DNA of 37,236 bases from RGIG6178 sp045612885. GTDB lineage: Bacteria; Bacillota_I; Bacilli_A; RFN20; DUOF01. A program made the position numbers and the translations under genes. Position 1 is the first letter of the stretch. Each line of letters opens with the position of its first letter. The notes below the pieces were generated by a model. It made no database searches and was not told the origin of the DNA. It saw only the letters and a list, made by a program, of their open reading frames with translations. Shown here piece after piece: positions 16,729 through 24,735 of this stretch. The stretch spans positions 1-37,236 of the forward strand of contig JAZKZZ010000007.1 in the NCBI GenBank assembly GCA_045612885.1, written 5' to 3'.

Positions 16729-17605
16729 CTTTTTTTACCTTCTTTAATAATTTTTTAAAGAACCCTTCTTTTGCATCTTCTTCAATAGACATTGCTTGTT
16801 TTAAATCTTTTCTTAAATCTTTCATTGTAAGATATCTAGACTTTAATTCTTTACTACAAGCTTTATTTATTACTTTCTCTATTTTTCTATCTACATCATT
16901 TCTATATTTTCTAACACTCGGAAGAGGCTCACCAATTTGCTTCACTGCAATATTTACAGCATTAGCATCAGTAAATGGTAATTTCCCAGTAAGTAATTCA
17001 AAGAAGCTTATTCCAAGTGAATAAATATCGGCTTGAGCACTTGCGCTATTTCCTTGAGCAACTTCTGGAGACATATAATGTACACTTCCTAAAACAATAT
17101 CTTTTTGAGTAAGATGTGGAGCATCATTTACTAATGCAATACCAAAATCTCCTAATTTGATGCTTCCATCGCTTTTAATCATTACATTTTGTGGTTTTAC
17201 ATCACGATGAATAATTCCATGCTCGTGAGCATGTGAAAGAGCATCAGAAAGCTGGTAGATAATATCACAAGCTTCTACAGGTGTGAAACTTCCTCTACTC
17301 TTTAATAATTCCTTTAAAGACTTACCTTTTACATATTCCATTACCATATATGGTTTTCCTTGATATTCATCAACATCATAAATCTCAATAATATTATTAT
17401 GTCTTAAAGCAGCACTCGCCCTGGCTTCTCTTTGAAATCTTGCAATATTAAGTGGATCAATAGAGGTAGAATCTTTAATAATTTTTATAGCAACCTCTCT
17501 TTTATTAATTACATCATTGGCTAAATACACTTCAGCCATTCCACCTTCACCAATAAAGGAAATAATATAATATCTATTTTTTAATGATTTACCTATTAAT
17601 TTCAT
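16721..17605 (-). CDS. prkC: Ser/Thr protein kinase, PrkC-like but without membrane or PASTA part
   Basis: A 294-residue Hanks-type kinase. The catalytic domain is complete: glycine loop GEGGMAEVYLA (19-29), K41, HRDVKPQN (133-140), DFG (153-155), and SVHYMSPEV in place of the APE segment. Classic PrkC proteins have a transmembrane helix and several extracellular PASTA repeats after the kinase and reach 600 residues or more; here the protein stops about 25 residues past the kinase domain. The tail EGFFKKLLKKVKKDA (about 280-294) looks like a short basic amphipathic helix. The start at 17605 gives an ATGA overlap with the phosphatase stop and a GGAGG at 7 nt. The PrpC partner lies directly upstream. 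Confidence 0.92.
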   Translation of the reverse strand: MKLIGKSLKNRYYIISFIGEGGMAEVYLANDVINKREVAIKIIKDSTSIDPLNIARFQREARASAALRHNNIIEIYDVDEYQGKPYMVMEYVKGKSLKELLKSRGSFTPVEACDIIYQLSDALSHAHEHGIIHRDVKPQNVMIKSDGSIKLGDFGIALVNDAPHLTQKDIVLGSVHYMSPEVAQGNSASAQADIYSLGISFFELLTGKLPFTDANAVNIAVKQIGEPLPSVRKYRNDVDRKIEKVINKACSKELKSRYLTMKDLRKDLKQAMSIEEDAKEGFFKKLLKKVKKDA

Positions 17606-18330
17606 AGACATTCCTCCACTAAGATTACACTTATGTTATCTTTTCCTCCATGCAAAATAGCACTATCAACAAGTGTATTTACTCTATCACTGATATTTTG
17701 ATTACTATTTACAATTTTTAAAATTTCTTTATTATCAACCATATTATATAAACCATCACTACATAATAAATAATTGTACTTTCCATTAATTTCTTTTATT
17801 TGGATATCTAAATCCTCATCACTTGATCCAATCGCAGATAAAAGTAAATTCTTTTTAGGATGTATCTCTGCTTCTTTCTCACTAATATATCCAGCCCTTA
17901 ATAAGGCATTTGCAAAAGTTTGATCTTCACTTAATTGAGCTAACTCTTTATGATTATATGCATAGATTCTGCTATCTCCAACATTAGCAAAGACTTTAAA
18001 CTTATTAGTTATTAACAAACATAAAACCGTAGTTCCCATCATTTTATACTCTTCATTATTTTTAGCCATATCTCTTATTAATTTATTTGAGAGCATAATA
18101 GATTCATATAACCATTCTTTAGCATCTTTTGAATCTGTAAATTCTTTTAACAAAAATTGATTTTTTATAAAGTTAACACACTCTAAAGATGCTACCTCTC
18201 CTCCTTTATATCCTCCCATTCCATCACAAAGAATATAAAGTTTTTCTCCTTTATTGTTCTCTATATAATCAATATAATCTTGATTATTCTCTCTTGTAGT
18301 ACCTTTATCAGTTTTTAAAGCCTCAATCAT
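17602..18330 (-). CDS. prpC: PP2C-family Ser/Thr phosphatase, PrpC/Stp type
   Basis: A 242-residue metal-dependent phosphatase that reverses phosphorylation by the adjacent kinase. Motifs: TRENNQDY (13-19), CDGMGGYKGGEVAS (35-48, metal-binding D36), NVGDSRIYAY, LCSDGLYNMV and HGGKDNISVILVEE. The start at 18330 (MIEALKTDKG) is chosen over an in-frame GTG nine bases upstream because GAGGG is well spaced from it. It overlaps rlmN by 8 nt. The first residues match the usual E-x-x-x-D-x-G-xx-R-xxNQD pattern of bacterial stand-alone PP2C enzymes. Confidence 0.95.
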   Translation of the reverse strand: MIEALKTDKGTTRENNQDYIDYIENNKGEKLYILCDGMGGYKGGEVASLECVNFIKNQFLLKEFTDSKDAKEWLYESIMLSNKLIRDMAKNNEEYKMMGTTVLCLLITNKFKVFANVGDSRIYAYNHKELAQLSEDQTFANALLRAGYISEKEAEIHPKKNLLLSAIGSSDEDLDIQIKEINGKYNYLLCSDGLYNMVDNKEILKIVNSNQNISDRVNTLVDSAILHGGKDNISVILVEECL

Positions 18331-19372
18331 TAAGTACACCCTCTTTTTTAGCTCTTAGTTGCCCACATGCTGCATCGATATCTGTTCCAAACTCTTTTCT
18401 AATAGTAACATTAACGCCCTTGCTCTTTAATCTTTCATAAAAAGCTCTTACGCTTTGTTTTTCACTTCTTTTAAATTCATTTTCTTGTACTTCATTATAA
18501 GGAATTAAATTAACATATGCAAAAGTTCCCTTTAATAATTCTACTAATTCATCTGCATTCACTAAAGAATCATTTATTCCTTTTAATAAAATGTACTCAA
18601 TAGTAACTCTTCTATCAGCATTGCTACTATATTCTTTTATAGCATTAAATAACTTATTTAATGGATATGCTTTATTTATAGGCATTAATTTATTTCTTGT
18701 TTCATCATTTGAAGCATGTAATGAAATAGCTAGATTAACTTGTAAACCTTCTTTTGAATATTCTACAATTTTAGGAGCGATTCCTGAGGTAGAAACAGTA
18801 ATATGTCTAGCCCCTATTGCTAGTCCTTTTTGATCATTAGCAATTCTAATAAATCTCATGACATTGTCATAATTATCAAATGGCTCACCACTTCCCATAA
18901 TAACAATATGACTTACTCTTTCCCCTTTTCCTTCTTTATCGAGATATTCTTGCATCTTCATTACTTGCATTATCATTTCACTAGCTTCTAAATCTCTTTG
19001 TTTCTTTAATAATCCACTAGCACAGAATTTACATCCCATATTGCATCCAACTTGAGAACTAACGCAAATAGCATTACCATAATCATATCTCATTAAAACT
19101 GTCTCAACACTGGTTTTATCATCTAATTCTAGTAACATTTTTACTGTACCATCATAAGATACTTGTTCTTTAATAACACTAGGAAGACTAATCTTATAAT
19201 GTTCTTTTAAAACTTCACGAAAAGAAAGTGAAATATCACTCATATCATCAATATTAGTAACTCTTTTTTGATATAGCCAAGAAAACACTTGAGTTCCTCT
19301 AAATGTTTTTTGATTTAATCCAACCATCTCTTCTTGTAATTCACTTAATGTATAATTATACAAACTTTTCAT
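18323..19372 (-). CDS. rlmN: RlmN, 23S rRNA A2503 / tRNA A37 C2-methyltransferase
   Basis: A 349-residue radical SAM enzyme. The CxxxCxxC cluster motif is C110-C114-C117 (VGCNMGCKFCASG). The conserved C-terminal cysteine that resolves the methylated intermediate is C336 (DAACGQLRAKK). Other family segments include RGTQVFSWLYQK, VSHIVIMGSGEPFDNYDNV, STSGIAP and LAISLHASNDETRNKLMPINK. The start codon overlaps the stop of the upstream unknown gene (TAATG), so translation is coupled. Methylation of A2503 affects the peptidyl transferase centre and some antibiotic responses. Confidence 0.97.
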   Translation of the reverse strand: MKSLYNYTLSELQEEMVGLNQKTFRGTQVFSWLYQKRVTNIDDMSDISLSFREVLKEHYKISLPSVIKEQVSYDGTVKMLLELDDKTSVETVLMRYDYGNAICVSSQVGCNMGCKFCASGLLKKQRDLEASEMIMQVMKMQEYLDKEGKGERVSHIVIMGSGEPFDNYDNVMRFIRIANDQKGLAIGARHITVSTSGIAPKIVEYSKEGLQVNLAISLHASNDETRNKLMPINKAYPLNKLFNAIKEYSSNADRRVTIEYILLKGINDSLVNADELVELLKGTFAYVNLIPYNEVQENEFKRSEKQSVRAFYERLKSKGVNVTIRKEFGTDIDAACGQLRAKKEGVLND

Positions 19373-19674
19373 TAATTCTCCTCCAATGCAATATTTCTAA
19401 CTTGATCTAAAAATATAATAAAATTCTCTGGAATACTCTCTTGAAAATAATACTCTTTATGATAATCTTCCATACTAACTTCTACAACATATCCATCTGA
19501 AACATGATTTATGTTCTCACTTTTCCACTTAGAAGTCTTAGAAATTAAACTAACTAACAATATATTTTTTTCTTTAATCTCAAGTAAATTATGATTACAA
19601 ATAAACTCCTGATTAGAGTAATCATAATGTTCTATTATTTGATTATTATCTATAATATTTACTACTATCCTCAT
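19372..19674 (-). CDS. Unknown 100-residue protein, coupled to the metalloprotease gene
   Basis: I do not recognise the family. The protein begins MRIVVNIIDNNQIIEH, with alternating hydrophobic residues suggesting beta strands, and has no membrane segment, signal peptide or cysteine motif beyond a single Cys. It is acidic and rich in Asn, Glu and Ile. Its ATG overlaps the stop of the upstream zincin gene by 4 nt (ATGA) and its own stop overlaps the rlmN start by 1 nt, so it is translated as part of the operon and is very likely real. A small accessory or adaptor role for the upstream protease is possible but unsupported. Confidence 0.8.
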   Translation of the reverse strand: MRIVVNIIDNNQIIEHYDYSNQEFICNHNLLEIKEKNILLVSLISKTSKWKSENINHVSDGYVVEVSMEDYHKEYYFQESIPENFIIFLDQVRNIALEEN

Positions 19675-21077
19675 TTTTTATTACCCCTGTTTAGTTTCTT
19701 TAACTCTTCTTTAGTAGCAACTTTAGGATCTGAATCATTATAAATTCTTGATACAGAATATGCCAAATCATCTAAAGGAATTATTTTATTAGCATCTTTT
19801 AAAGTAATGCTATTAGAAAGATGAATTTCCATTAATTCTTTTCCATATAGTTTAAAAACTTTATCCATATATTCAATAGTTCTATTATAAGCAGAATTAT
19901 TTTCTGTATTATACCAAACCTTCATTATATGACCATGCTCATTATTATATGACTCAGCTATTTTTAAGGAAATATAATGTGCAAAAGATTCTTCTAAAAG
20001 AGTATACACTTCCATATTACAAAATTTTAATCCCCTTTTACATTCATCCTTATTTTGACCACCTAAATAATGAATTATTTCATGAAAACAAGTAGCATCA
20101 AAAATATTAGAATACATTTCTGCATTATTAGGATAAATTATAAAACTTGTCATTTTGCGATTTTTATCTAAACACAAAAAGTTAAATGCTTGAGTTTTTT
20201 CATTAGTAACAACTAATCTTAAATGATTTTCATTATATACATATCCTTTATCATTTAACTTTTTTGTTATAGTCGAAAGATTATTACTATTACTCATAAT
20301 GTCCCTATATGCACGATTATACTTATCTGCATACTCAGTTATAATATCATAATAGATAATAGAACTCATAAAAATCCCTTTATCTATAGCATCATTTTCT
20401 AATTCTTCAAGAGTATTACCCTTACAACCTATCTCTAGATAAAATTGTTTTTGAAGTGAAGCTACAATATTTTTGAATTCTCCTGATTGCAATAATTCTA
20501 CATCATTTACAAAAGCATCTAATAAGTTCCATATTTTTTTAACATCAAAATTCCCTTTAATTGAGAATCTCGTTTTTAAAATGTCCAATTTTATTTGATA
20601 TAATCTTTCATCAAACATTGCTCTTTTTTTATTGCTTCTTTCAATAATGTCTTCCATTGATTTAATCTGATAATCATCTTTATAAAGGTCAATAACTTTC
20701 AATGTTTCCATTATATATTTTTCACTATTAACTTCCTCAACCTTTGATATTAAGTTTCTAACCACACTTTCTTTATCTTTGTGCTTGCTAGCTTCAATAA
20801 TGATAGTAGCTAAAAGATACTCGATTTCATTTTTTCTATCTTGCGAAACATCTATATCAAAAGAGATATCTTTAACAAATTCCATAGCTACTTCTAATCT
20901 ATCAATAACTGTAATTTTAGCAGCATGCAACACTGAGTCATCATAAACAAAGAAATCTAATTTTTTACATCTTTCTTTTATTTCTTTTTGATGTTTTTTT
21001 TCATAAAAAAACGCTATAGTTTCTACTATATCATCAAATCTTTCACGTATCTTTTTTTCAACTGCTATAGCGTCCAT
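19671..21077 (-). CDS. Putative zincin metalloprotease of unknown family
   Basis: A 468-residue cytoplasmic-looking protein (no signal peptide, no membrane helix). Residues 1-200 are charged and helical. The region at about 325-375 carries a zincin motif: HEIIH at 332-336 after ATCF, with a downstream glutamate pair in LLEESFAHYISLK (E362/E363) that could supply the third zinc ligand as in gluzincins. No known family was recognised beyond this. It follows the His/Cys-rich gene by 19 bp and overlaps the 100-residue gene by 4 nt. The ribosome binding site is AGAGGAA. The motif and its spacing are seen; the protease function is inference. Confidence 0.8.
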   Translation of the reverse strand: MDAIAVEKKIRERFDDIVETIAFFYEKKHQKEIKERCKKLDFFVYDDSVLHAAKITVIDRLEVAMEFVKDISFDIDVSQDRKNEIEYLLATIIIEASKHKDKESVVRNLISKVEEVNSEKYIMETLKVIDLYKDDYQIKSMEDIIERSNKKRAMFDERLYQIKLDILKTRFSIKGNFDVKKIWNLLDAFVNDVELLQSGEFKNIVASLQKQFYLEIGCKGNTLEELENDAIDKGIFMSSIIYYDIITEYADKYNRAYRDIMSNSNNLSTITKKLNDKGYVYNENHLRLVVTNEKTQAFNFLCLDKNRKMTSFIIYPNNAEMYSNIFDATCFHEIIHYLGGQNKDECKRGLKFCNMEVYTLLEESFAHYISLKIAESYNNEHGHIMKVWYNTENNSAYNRTIEYMDKVFKLYGKELMEIHLSNSITLKDANKIIPLDDLAYSVSRIYNDSDPKVATKEELKKLNRGNKK

Positions 21078-21096
21078 AGTAATTCCTCTCTAACTA

Positions 21097-21558
21097 CTAG
21101 TGTTTACAATCACAATCATGGTGATGACATTCACATTCATGATCATCGTCATGATGACAATCGCAATCATGTTCACCATCATGATGACAACATCCACAAT
21201 GGCATTCATGTTCTTCATCATCACTTGCTTTTCTAGGAGCAACTTTAAACGAATATAATAAATTAGAATCAATTATTTCATATCTAATATCAAATTCAGA
21301 TACAAATCCACTTAAATATTTAGCCAAAATATCGTTTATTTCACCAATATGCTCAATATAATTATCAGTTATTGTAACTATTGTTTCTACTTTTGTATTA
21401 AAATCTATATCTCCGAAAGCGAAATAATCCACTACTGCGCTCTCGTATACGATTTCTTTTTCATCTATTTCAAGTAATGGAGCGATTTCTTTTGCAGAGT
21501 AATATGATATATATCCTGCAATATCACTTCTGTTAGCATTTACACTTATTTTAATCAT
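21097..21558 (-). CDS. Unknown protein with a His/Cys/Asp-rich metal-binding tail
   Basis: A 153-residue protein in two parts. Residues 1-110 form a folded-looking domain (starts MIKISVNANRSDIAGYISYY), not recognised. Residues 117-153 contain 12 His and 10 Cys in 37 positions, with the repeating patterns CHCGCCHH, CDCHHDDDH and CECHHHDCDC: a strong candidate for zinc, copper or nickel binding or storage. It is the first gene of the operon running through the putative zinc protease to rpe. The promoter (21589-21617) is covered by an 18-bp palindrome. The start at 21558 has a GGGGGAA ribosome binding site. The underlying DNA is repetitive in CAT/GAT triplets, which also creates spurious reading frames on both strands. 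Confidence 0.85.
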   Translation of the reverse strand: MIKISVNANRSDIAGYISYYSAKEIAPLLEIDEKEIVYESAVVDYFAFGDIDFNTKVETIVTITDNYIEHIGEINDILAKYLSGFVSEFDIRYEIIDSNLLYSFKVAPRKASDDEEHECHCGCCHHDGEHDCDCHHDDDHECECHHHDCDCKH

Positions 21559-21583
21559 TATTTATTCCCCCTATTTTTTGACA

Positions 21584-21617
21584 TTTATAGTATACTATAA
21601 AACTAGTAAATTCACAA
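21584..21617 (-). promoter_or_regulatory. Promoter with an 18-bp perfect palindrome over the -10 box
   Basis: On the minus strand, TTGTGA (21612-21617), a 17-nt spacer and TATACT (21589-21594), starting right at the priA stop codon. The -10 box lies inside the perfect palindrome TTTATAGTATACTATAAA (21584-21601). Such a placement suits a repressor operator. The regulator is unknown; the palindrome does not obviously match the Fur, Zur or PerR consensus sequences. Confidence 0.62.
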
Positions 21618-23798
21618 TCAAATATCATTGCTTGGATTAACAATAACACTTATTTTAACTTGATTGTTTTTTAAGTTTTTTTCTTTTAATTCCTTAAAAA
21701 TCTCTATTGCTTTATTATTGTCTCTATATTTACACATCAACTTTATTCGATATGCATCGTTTAGTTTAGCAATATATGGAACACTTGGCCCCAACACTTC
21801 AAATTCTGTTGTTTCTAATCCCTCCAGATATGTTTTCGTTTCTTTTGCAAATTTATATATTGATGAATAGTTTTTCCCACTAAAAAGTAAATAAGCAATC
21901 GTTCTAAATGGCGGATAGTCTAGTCTCTTACGATAGGATAGTTCCCTTTTATAAAATTTTTGATAATCATATTTACTAGCCTCTAATAATACTTCATCAT
22001 TAGGTTTATAAGTTTGAATTAGAGCTATTCCTTCTTTATCGCTTCTACCCGCTCTACCTAAAACTTGCACTAATAACTGATATGCTTTTTCTTTAGCACG
22101 ATAGTCACTAGAATTCAAACTAGAATCAATGTTTAATACTGCAACAAGTGTAACAAGAGGGAAATCTAATCCCTTTGCAACCATTTGAGTACCAACAATA
22201 ATATCTATTTCATTATTTCTAATCATCTCTACATATTTTAAATGACTATCTTTATTTTTTGTGGTATCTAAGTCCATTCTTAAGACCCTTGCACTGGTAA
22301 ATAGTTCCTTAACTAATTCTTCTATTCGTTGACTTCCAACGCCAGTTTTATCAAGAAATTTACTATGGCAATTAGGACAATCAGTTAATAATTCCTCCTT
22401 ACCACAATAATGACATTTCATCTTGTTATCATTTTTATGATAATTCATTGATACATCACAATTACTACACTTAAAAATATATCCACACTTTTTACATCTT
22501 ACATATGGTGCATATCCTCTTCTATTTATAAGAATAATCACTTGTTCTTGCTTATTTAATCTATCTTGAATTAGACTAATTAATTCTTTAGAAAATAAAC
22601 TATTATCTTCTTTATTCATATCAATGATTCGAACTTCTGGTAATTTTTTTTCATTTATCCTTTTTGTTAAGTACAATTGTCTATAATTACCCTTCATCGC
22701 CCTAACTTTGCTTTCCAAACTTGGAGTAGCACTTCCTAAAACTATTTTGGCTTTATTATACTTAGCTCTAAATGAAGCAATATCTAAGGTGTCATAACAA
22801 GGTGTAGATTCTTGCTTATATGATTCACTATGCTCTTCATCAATAACAATCAATCCTAAATCTTTTAAAGGAGCAAAAATAGCACTTCTAGTACCAATGA
22901 CTACTTTAGCGAGTCCTTTTTTTATTCTACGATATTCATCATACTTTTCTCCTGAACTTAATGATGAATGTAAAAGAGCCAAATCATCTTTAAAATAGCC
23001 TTTAAATCTAGCTGCTAATTGACTTGTTAAAATAATTTCTGGAACGAGAATAATAATACTTTGCCCTAATGAATAATAATATTTAGCAAGGTTAAAGTAC
23101 ACTTCACTCTTACCACTACCTGTTACCCCTTCAAGTAAATAACAGTACTCTTTTCCATTAATAATATTATTATAAGCATCCTCTTGTTCTTTACTCATCT
23201 TATATTCTTGTAAGTATTGAGGATTATCACTAACATTAACAGTTCTATATTCTTCAATATTAACCTTCTCAATACATCCATTCTTTAGTAAATTATCAAT
23301 TACAGATTTAGAACATTCTAAATCCTTATTCAATAAAAGTCCTTGTTCTCTTATTTGATTTAAAACCTTGCTTTGTAAGGGAGTTAAACTGTCTCCCTCC
23401 TTAAGATATTTATATCCTAGTAAATATTTTATGTTACTATACTTTACACTTTTAGGTTTCAAACTTTTAGGTAACATAACTTGTAAACAAGAAATAAATG
23501 GAGAAACATATCTATAAGACATATATTTAGCTAAATCTAATAGTTCTTCATTTATTAAGGTGTCATTATCAATAACTTTATTTATATAGTTTAATTTAAA
23601 TCCATATTCATTCTCTAATTCTTCTTTTGTTAAATCAGAAAAAGAAGTATCTAGGACATATCCCACTACTTCTTTTCTATTAAATAAAACACTTACTCTT
23701 CTTCCTTTTATATCTTCATTTCCTAGATATAAATAATCAAAAGTTTTATCTAATTTATCATCACTATATTCAATTACAACACTAGCTATTTGTATCAT
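21618..23798 (-). CDS. priA: PriA, replication restart helicase
   Basis: A 726-residue superfamily 2 DNA helicase that reloads the replisome at stalled forks. An N-terminal 3'-DNA-binding domain is followed by the helicase core with Walker A GVTGSGKSE (224-232), the DEEH box (VIDEEHSESYKQE, near 318), and VQVLGRAGRSDKEG. Between the helicase lobes is the zinc-binding region with paired CxxC motifs (CKKCGYIFKCSNC, CHYCGKE, CPNCHSK). Length is slightly below the roughly 730-800 usual. The start overlaps the end of the upstream kinase-ParB gene by 17 nt. def, fmt and rsmB do not follow it, unlike in Bacillus. Confidence 0.97.
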   Translation of the reverse strand: MIQIASVVIEYSDDKLDKTFDYLYLGNEDIKGRRVSVLFNRKEVVGYVLDTSFSDLTKEELENEYGFKLNYINKVIDNDTLINEELLDLAKYMSYRYVSPFISCLQVMLPKSLKPKSVKYSNIKYLLGYKYLKEGDSLTPLQSKVLNQIREQGLLLNKDLECSKSVIDNLLKNGCIEKVNIEEYRTVNVSDNPQYLQEYKMSKEQEDAYNNIINGKEYCYLLEGVTGSGKSEVYFNLAKYYYSLGQSIIILVPEIILTSQLAARFKGYFKDDLALLHSSLSSGEKYDEYRRIKKGLAKVVIGTRSAIFAPLKDLGLIVIDEEHSESYKQESTPCYDTLDIASFRAKYNKAKIVLGSATPSLESKVRAMKGNYRQLYLTKRINEKKLPEVRIIDMNKEDNSLFSKELISLIQDRLNKQEQVIILINRRGYAPYVRCKKCGYIFKCSNCDVSMNYHKNDNKMKCHYCGKEELLTDCPNCHSKFLDKTGVGSQRIEELVKELFTSARVLRMDLDTTKNKDSHLKYVEMIRNNEIDIIVGTQMVAKGLDFPLVTLVAVLNIDSSLNSSDYRAKEKAYQLLVQVLGRAGRSDKEGIALIQTYKPNDEVLLEASKYDYQKFYKRELSYRKRLDYPPFRTIAYLLFSGKNYSSIYKFAKETKTYLEGLETTEFEVLGPSVPYIAKLNDAYRIKLMCKYRDNNKAIEIFKELKEKNLKNNQVKISVIVNPSNDI

Positions 23799-24732
23799 TT
23801 TGCATACTCAACTTTTTAATTATTCTTGGGCAATAATTATAAGTAAACCCATTCATACTTTCCCAATCTTTTAAATCTTTTTCGGTAATGGATAATGCTT
23901 TTTTCACTATCTTTCCTTCATTATTTAAATCATCTTCATTATAAACAATAATTGGATTAAATAACCTAATCTTAGCAATATTATAAGCAATCACCCTATT
24001 ATGGCCATCTTCAATGAATAATGTATCATGAATTCTAGTTAATCTTATTTTCTCTAATTCTTCATGCTTATAAATTTTATCTAAATAGTTATCAACCCTA
24101 GTTCTATCTATACAATCAATAGTCAACGTTGGAAAAACAAATTCTGGAGATATCCATAATTTTTCATATGGTTGATTTAGGGTTTTCTTCTTATAACATT
24201 CCATTATAAGATCAGTAGCTTCAAGAGCACTAATGTAGCTAGTATCAATAACTAAATCATAATTATTTAAATCTTCACAGTTAACATTATATAACTTTTT
24301 ATATCTTCTATTTTCTAGAACTCTTCTCTCTACTAATCCTTCTATTGTCTCTTCTAAACTACCATATTTTTCATCATCATTAACACGTGTAAGATATGTC
24401 CTTAATGCAGCTTGATATGGAGAAACTAAAATAAAAATATTAAATGTATTCTCTAGAAAATGCCATGCCAATCTTGAATCAAAGATAACATTTTCATCAT
24501 CTCTTACATTACTTGCTTCTTCTTTAATCTTATTATCAATATAGTTATCTATATCACTAGCGCCACTACTAGTAAGTCTTCTTGTCATATCTAAAACATT
24601 AAGATTTTCCTTACTTCCTATTTCTCTAAATATACTTCCTGCACTAACAATTCTAAAATTATATTCACGTCTTAAAATATCACAAATCGTAGATTTGCCA
24701 CTTCCCATATAACCAGTTATTGTAAATTTCAT
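23782..24732 (-). CDS. P-loop kinase (cytidylate kinase-like) fused to a ParB/sulfiredoxin-like domain
   Basis: A 316-residue two-domain protein. Residues 1-185 look like a nucleoside-monophosphate or cytidylate kinase-type P-loop domain: Walker A GYMGSGKST (7-15), VSAGSIFREIG (29-39), the buried FDSRLAWHF segment (84-92) and the LID-like RTYLTRVNDD. Residues about 193-265 resemble the ParB/sulfiredoxin fold: ISPEFVFPTLTIDCIDRTRV followed by FIEDGHNRVIAY (DGHNR at 242-246), matching the conserved [D/E]GHHR-type box. Ribosome binding site AAAGGGGG. It overlaps priA. I know of no described protein with exactly this arrangement. The ParB-fold free-serine kinases share the DGHHR box, but here a separate P-loop domain is also present. 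The substrate is unknown. Confidence 0.82.
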   Translation of the reverse strand: MKFTITGYMGSGKSTICDILRREYNFRIVSAGSIFREIGSKENLNVLDMTRRLTSSGASDIDNYIDNKIKEEASNVRDDENVIFDSRLAWHFLENTFNIFILVSPYQAALRTYLTRVNDDEKYGSLEETIEGLVERRVLENRRYKKLYNVNCEDLNNYDLVIDTSYISALEATDLIMECYKKKTLNQPYEKLWISPEFVFPTLTIDCIDRTRVDNYLDKIYKHEELEKIRLTRIHDTLFIEDGHNRVIAYNIAKIRLFNPIIVYNEDDLNNEGKIVKKALSITEKDLKDWESMNGFTYNYCPRIIKKLSMQNDTNS

Positions 24733-24735
24733 AAT

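Noticed and set aside
20988..21272. Two long open frames (plus strand, rich in His; minus strand, Met/Ile-rich) across the His/Cys-rich gene.
   Set aside because: They are shadows caused by the CAT/GAT triplet-rich DNA coding the metal-binding tail. Neither has a convincing ribosome binding site and both overlap the better supported gene.
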